Assembly (NCBI RefSeq): GCF_000953855.2
Contig: NZ_DF970150.1
Span: 1-43,746 of the forward strand
Direction of reading: 5' to 3'
DNA: 43,746 nt
Origin: Mizugakiibacter sediminis
GTDB lineage: Bacteria > Pseudomonadota > Gammaproteobacteria > Xanthomonadales > Rhodanobacteraceae
Part shown: positions 40,394 to 43,746 of the stretch, one piece after another
Layout of the letters: every line of letters starts with the position of its first letter
Position numbering within the stretch: position 1 is the stretch's first letter
Notes under the pieces: model-generated
Told to the model about the DNA's origin: nothing
Seen by the model: the letters and a program-made list of their open reading frames with translations, nothing else
The model's database searches: none
Program-made: the position numbers and the translations under genes

Positions 40394-41365
40394 ATGGAAT
40401 ACCGCCGACTGGGATCGTCCGGTCTCAAGCTGTCCGCGCTGTCGTTCGGCGCGTGGATCACCTTCGGCCGCCAGCTCGGCCGCAAGGAGGCGCGCGAGCT
40501 GATCGCCTGCGCCTGGGACCACGGCGTCAACTTCTTCGACAACGCCGAGACCTATGCTGCCGGCGAGGCCGAGCGCGTGATGGGCGATGCGCTGACCGAC
40601 CTGCGCCTGCCGCGCGACGCCTACTGCGTCTCCAGCAAGGTCTATTTCGGTGCGTCCGCCGAACCGCGGCCCACCCAGCGCGGGCTGTCGCGCAAGCACG
40701 TGATCGAGGCCTGCCACCAGGCGCTGGCGCGGCTGCGCGTCGACTATCTCGATCTCTATTTCTGCCATCGCCCCGATCCGGAAACGCCGATCGAGGAAAC
40801 CGTGCGTGCGATGGACGACCTGATCCGCAACGGCAAGGTGCTGTACTGGGGCACCTCGGAGTGGCCAGCCGAACTGATCCTGCGCGCGCATGCCTTCGCG
40901 CGCGCCGAGCATCTGCATCCGCCGCAGATGGAGCAGCCGGAATACAACTTGCTGCGCCGCGCGCGTGTCGAAGTGGAGTACGCGCCGCTGTACCGCGAGA
41001 TCGGGCTCGGCACCACCACCTGGTCGCCGCTCGCCTCGGGGGTGCTGAGCGGCAAGTACGCCGACGGCGTGCCGGCGGGCTCGCGCCTGGCCACGCCCGG
41101 CTTCGAATGGCTGCGCGAGCGCCTGCAGGGCGCGGAGGGCGAGGCGCGGCTGGCGCGGGCGCGGCGGCTGGCGGAACTGGCGCGTGAACTGGGCGTCACG
41201 TCCGCGCAACTGGCGATCGCCTGGTGCCTCAACAACGCGCACGTCAGCTCGGTGATCCTCGGCGCCAGCCGGCGCGCGCAGCTCGAGGAAAACCTCGGCG
41301 CGCTGCCGTTGGCCAAGCGCCTGGACGCGGCGACCATGGCACGCATCGAGGCGGCGGCCGCCTGA
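40394..41365 (+). CDS. Aldo/keto reductase, potassium-channel beta-subunit-like
   Basis: 323 residues. (beta/alpha)8 fold with MEYRRLGSSGLKLSALSFGAW, FFDNAETYAAGEAERVMG (catalytic Asp and Tyr), SSKVYFG (Lys), YLDLYFCHRPDPETPIEETVRAMDDLIRNGKVLYWGTSEW (His), and the NADPH-binding TTWSPLASGVLSGKY. It is closest in pattern to the Kv-beta/YghZ branch. The substrate is unknown, probably small aldehydes or ketones. AGGAGAAG precedes the ATG. Divergent from the Mn exporter. Confidence 0.93.
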   Translation: MEYRRLGSSGLKLSALSFGAWITFGRQLGRKEARELIACAWDHGVNFFDNAETYAAGEAERVMGDALTDLRLPRDAYCVSSKVYFGASAEPRPTQRGLSRKHVIEACHQALARLRVDYLDLYFCHRPDPETPIEETVRAMDDLIRNGKVLYWGTSEWPAELILRAHAFARAEHLHPPQMEQPEYNLLRRARVEVEYAPLYREIGLGTTTWSPLASGVLSGKYADGVPAGSRLATPGFEWLRERLQGAEGEARLARARRLAELARELGVTSAQLAIAWCLNNAHVSSVILGASRRAQLEENLGALPLAKRLDAATMARIEAAAA

Positions 41366-41380
41366 TGCGGCGGGCGCTTG

Positions 41381-41413
41381 ACGATCAAATGCGAATCATT
41401 ATCATTTGATCGT
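41381..41413 (+). promoter_or_regulatory. Fur box in an extended palindrome upstream of hemP
   Basis: AATGCGAATCATTATCATT (41388-41406) closely matches the Fur consensus. It is embedded in a perfect 11-bp inverted repeat: ACGATCAAATG (41381-41391) and CATTTGATCGT (41403-41413). It lies 25 nt before the hemP ATG. Confidence 0.82.
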
Positions 41414-41437
41414 CGTCCGCCGGATGCAGGTGCCGCC

Positions 41438-41641
41438 ATGCCGCCGAACAGCCCGCCGTCTTCTCCCTCCAGCACGTCTCCGCTTGCGCCTTCGCCAAGC
41501 GTCCGACCGGCGCGCGCGGCCACCCGCCGCATCGAGAGCGCGCAGCTGCTGCAGGGCGCGCGCGAGCTGGTGATCGAGCACCTCGGCGGCGAGTACCACC
41601 TGCGCCTCACGCGCAACGACAAGCTGATCCTCACCAAGTAA
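41438..41641 (+). CDS. hemP: Hemin uptake protein HemP
   Basis: 67 residues from ATG 41438; the longer frame would start within the Fur palindrome. The C-terminal half is the HemP signature RRIESAQLLQGARELVIEHLGGEYHLRLTRNDKLILTK. The N-terminus is Pro/Ser-rich and disordered. HemP genes lie in Fur-controlled haem or siderophore loci; in some bacteria the protein is needed for haem-receptor expression. Followed after 60 nt by a HemS-like gene. Confidence 0.93.
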   Translation: MPPNSPPSSPSSTSPLAPSPSVRPARAATRRIESAQLLQGARELVIEHLGGEYHLRLTRNDKLILTK

Positions 41642-41701
41642 TCCGAACCGGACGCCAGCCGCCCCGCGCGGGCGCGCCAGCCCGTATTCCACGGAGGCGG
41701 C

Positions 41702-42265
41702 ATGCTGGCCCGTTATCGTTTCCATGCGCATTGTTCGCCGCCGCTGCCGGGCGCCGTGCGTCCGTTGCGCCACGGCCTCGCGCATCTGGCGGCGCGTCTG
41801 CCGTCGCTGGGCTGCGTACTCTGCTGCGCCCGCGCCGACGCATCCGCCACGCGGGTCGTGCGCGGCGCCGGCGGCGTGCTGCTGCTCGACGACCCCAGGC
41901 TGTGCTGGCTGGGCGCGACGGCGCGCGTGGAGGCGCGCAGCGCGGTGACGCGTTCCGGACCACGCGAATGGCTGCGCTTCGAGGATGCCGGCGGCGACGC
42001 GCTGGCTTGCCTGTACCTGCTGCCCGACACCGACTGGCTCGCCTGGGACGCCTTGCTGGACGCGTGCGGCGTCGGCGCCGCGACGGAGGAGCCTTGCGCG
42101 CGCGCGGCGCGCATCGCGCCGCGTCGCGCCGAGCTGCTGCGCTTCCGCTGCCTGCACGTCGGCCGGCTGACCGCGCTCGGCTGCGAGACGGCCGAGCGGG
42201 TCTCGCCGCTGGGCCGCGCCGTCGCCGCCGAGATCGCCGGCAACCGCCGCGGCGTGCCGGCGTGA
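41702..42265 (+). CDS. Divergent HemS/HmuS-like half-length haem protein
   Basis: 187 residues, GGAGG before the ATG. The central part GGVLLLDDPRLCWLGATARVEARSAVTRSGPREWLRFEDAGGDALACLYLLPDTDWLAWDALLDACG follows the pattern of the repeated domain of HemS/ChuS (strand, xxLxFFDxxGxAxHKVYLxxxTDLxAWxxLV) but is only one domain long. Position behind Fur-regulated hemP supports a role in haem handling. The usual His haem ligand cannot be assigned. Confidence in the family is moderate. Confidence 0.7.
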   Translation: MLARYRFHAHCSPPLPGAVRPLRHGLAHLAARLPSLGCVLCCARADASATRVVRGAGGVLLLDDPRLCWLGATARVEARSAVTRSGPREWLRFEDAGGDALACLYLLPDTDWLAWDALLDACGVGAATEEPCARAARIAPRRAELLRFRCLHVGRLTALGCETAERVSPLGRAVAAEIAGNRRGVPA

Positions 42266-42267
42266 GC

Positions 42268-43392
42268 TCAGTCGATCGCGTCGACGGGCGGTGCCGGCGG
42301 CGCCGGTGGCGCGGCGGGGTGGATCTGCGGATGGGTCGGCGGCGCGGGCGGCGCCGGCGGTGCCGGCGGCGCGGGCGGAGGCGGCAGCAGCCAGCCGCGC
42401 GCCTCGGGGAGCTTGAGCCGCAGCGTCTCGCGCTTGCCATGGCGCAGCACCTCGACGGCGACGGTCGTGCCGGCCTTGGCATCGTCGTCGCGTTCGCGCA
42501 GCGCGCGCATCGCATCCTCCGGACGTCGCACCGGCGCGCCGGCCACGCTCACGATCACGTCGCCGGCCTTGAGGCCGGGGAACTGCTCCGGCTGCGCCGA
42601 CAGCACCAGGGCGCCCTCGCGGGTGCCGAAATAGCTGCCGAGGTCGGCGTCCAGCGAGGCGAGGTTCAGGCCCCACCACGGCGCCATCACGCGCAGCATC
42701 GCCACGTTGCGGCCGGCCTGCTCGGCGGCACGTCGCGCCTGCTCGGTGATGCGCGCGACGTCGATGTCGTGGCCGGCGCGTTCGGCGGCGGCGTGCGCCT
42801 GCTCGGCGATGCGCCGCGCGTCGATGTGGTCGAGCTGCGCCTGCGCGGCGTCCAGCGCCGGCTGCACGTCCAGCAGCAGCGGCCAGCTGTAGGCTTCGCG
42901 GCGCTCCGCCTTGACGCCGAGGGTGAGCGGCTTGCCGTTGCGCTCGATGCCCAGGGCGACGGTTTCGCCGGCCTTGAACGTGCCGAGCAGGCGCTGCGCC
43001 GGCGCGCCGCGCTCGCCCTCCGTGCGCAGCGGCTTGCCGTCGACGCTGACGATCACGTCGCCGATGGCGACGCCGGCGCGTTCCGCCGGGCCGCCCGGCG
43101 TGACGGCGCTGACGCGCGCGCCCCTGGCGTCGGGGGTCAGCACCACGCCGAGCATGCCGCGGTCGGGGTCGGCGACGTAGTCGAGCGCATCGGCGCCCGG
43201 CGCGGCTTCGCCGAGGCGCGCGGACAGCTCGGCCATGCGCCCCGCCAGCGCGCGCATTTCGCCGCGCATCTGTTCGAGTTCGCGGCGCGCCGCGGCCGTG
43301 TCGGCGGCGCTGCTCGCGGGCGCCGGCGGGGTCGCCGCCCAGGCGCTGCCGCAGGCCAGCGCCAGCGCGGCTGCAAGGAGTTTCGTGCGCAT
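42268..43392 (-). CDS. Periplasmic protein with two PDZ domains and Pro-rich tail
   Basis: 374 residues from ATG 43392 (GAGAGG upstream). Signal peptide MRTKLLAAALALACGSAWA, a coiled coil (TAAARRELEQMRGEMRALAGRMAELSARL), PDZ1 (about 75-160, GMLGVVLTPDARGARVSAVTPGGPAERAGVAIGDVIVSVDGKPL), a helical repeat region (ARRIAEQAHAAAERAG / ARITEQARRAAEQAG), PDZ2 (about 230-320, YFGTREGALVLSAQPEQFPGLKAGDVIVSVAGAPV) and a tail of APPAPP repeats. No protease domain is present, so it is a scaffold rather than a DegP-type enzyme. Converges with the HemS-like gene with a 2-nt gap. Confidence 0.88.
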   Translation of the reverse strand: MRTKLLAAALALACGSAWAATPPAPASSAADTAAARRELEQMRGEMRALAGRMAELSARLGEAAPGADALDYVADPDRGMLGVVLTPDARGARVSAVTPGGPAERAGVAIGDVIVSVDGKPLRTEGERGAPAQRLLGTFKAGETVALGIERNGKPLTLGVKAERREAYSWPLLLDVQPALDAAQAQLDHIDARRIAEQAHAAAERAGHDIDVARITEQARRAAEQAGRNVAMLRVMAPWWGLNLASLDADLGSYFGTREGALVLSAQPEQFPGLKAGDVIVSVAGAPVRRPEDAMRALRERDDDAKAGTTVAVEVLRHGKRETLRLKLPEARGWLLPPPPAPPAPPAPPAPPTHPQIHPAAPPAPPAPPVDAID

Positions 43393-43403
43393 ATCGGGCC
43401 TCT

Positions 43404-43746
43404 CTAGTTGATCCACACGGTGGGGGTGCCGGCGTCGGCCATGGCGTAGCTATCCAGGCGCAGCGCGGCGAGCTGTTCGAGCAGGCCGACGCGCTGCCGC
43501 CACAGCGGCAGCTGGCTGCGCGCGTCGCCGCCGGCGGCGAGCTGCACGTCGACCAGGCCGATCATGTCCTCGAGCTCGGTGACGCCGGCGAGCGCGCGGC
43601 CGCCGAGCGGCGCGCCGCCCGCGCCCAGCGCGCGCACCCAGCGCTCCAGCCGCTGCGAGCGCGCGCGCAGCGCGGCCAGTTCCTCGGCGGGCGCGGGATT
43701 CGCCGCGCCGGCGGCGCCGGCATGCGCCGGGGCGGGCGCGGCCGCG
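43404..43746 (-). CDS. Hypothetical protein, C-terminal part (cut by window)
   Basis: An open minus-strand frame enters from the right edge and stops at 43404, 11 nt before the PDZ protein start. The visible 113 residues are an Ala/Pro-rich linker followed by a helical LAALRARSQRLERWVRALGAGGAPLGGRALAGVTELEDMIGLVDVQLAAGG and LWRQRVGLLEQLAALRLDSYAMADAGTPTVWIN. Probably the upstream partner of the PDZ gene in one operon. Family not recognised. Confidence 0.75.
   Translation of the reverse strand, partial: AAAPAPAHAGAAGAANPAPAEELAALRARSQRLERWVRALGAGGAPLGGRALAGVTELEDMIGLVDVQLAAGGDARSQLPLWRQRVGLLEQLAALRLDSYAMADAGTPTVWIN

Noticed and set aside
1..43746. CRISPR array, prophage, insertion-sequence transposase or rRNA
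   Set aside because: No regularly spaced direct repeats, no transposase or phage structural motifs and no rRNA sequence were seen.

Overview
The window is very GC-rich and comes from a gammaproteobacterium of the Xanthomonadales (Lysobacter/Luteimonas/Rhodanobacteraceae-like). This is inferred from gene content: ahcY under an SAH riboswitch, a TMEM165-type manganese exporter under a yybP-ykoY riboswitch, hemP under a Fur box, leader-poor dense operons and an ahcY-metF neighbourhood. No rRNA, prophage or CRISPR array is visible.

The most unusual locus is at 1769-4481. A tRNA-Gly with anticodon CCC is cut in the 3' strand of its anticodon stem by a complete group II intron (1808-4446). The two outer halves (1769-1807 and 4447-4481) join into a perfectly paired 74-nt tRNA. 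Inside the intron, just before the reverse transcriptase/maturase gene, lies a second, intact 74-nt tRNA-Gly(CCC) (2614-2687). It differs from the interrupted one only by three compensated base pairs, and two of these sit in the sequence the intron's EBS1/EBS2 loops would recognise. The element therefore looks like a selfish intron that carries a target-immune replacement for the tRNA it disrupts. Its maturase (RT, X and HNH domains) has a single-base frameshift.

From 4549 to 18500 the genes are mostly housekeeping: rimK, two tandem secreted paralogues of unknown function, a BlaI-M56 peptidase (BlaR-like, with a TonB C-terminal domain) pair, an OmpR-type two-component system, ilvE, a secreted DUF4124-like protein, and the methyl-cycle operon ahcY - four-helix-bundle gene - metF, then divergent ppc. 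The four-helix-bundle gene is flanked by purine-rich inverted repeats and appears to be an inserted cassette that has altered the metF start.

An accessory defence island lies between the core genes uup and metK (about 20.6-27.9 kb): a Fic protein, a type III restriction-modification pair (mod with an AT-richer recognition domain, and res), a DUF6933-like protein, a perfect inverted repeat, and a GSU2403-type nucleotidyltransferase-fold gene frameshifted at a G7 tract. The first four genes read as one transcription unit with a recognisable promoter and repeated operator-like boxes.

The rest is core and metal metabolism: metK (sharing an 18-bp promoter motif with ahcY), a membrane acyltransferase that lacks the usual catalytic histidine, dusB, an NfeD/slipin pair, a Fur-box TonB receptor with a PepSY membrane partner, a nucleoside permease/ribokinase pair, the riboswitch-controlled Mn exporter, an aldo/keto reductase, a Fur-controlled hemP with a divergent HemS-like protein, and a two-PDZ periplasmic protein. 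Genes at both edges are cut by the window.
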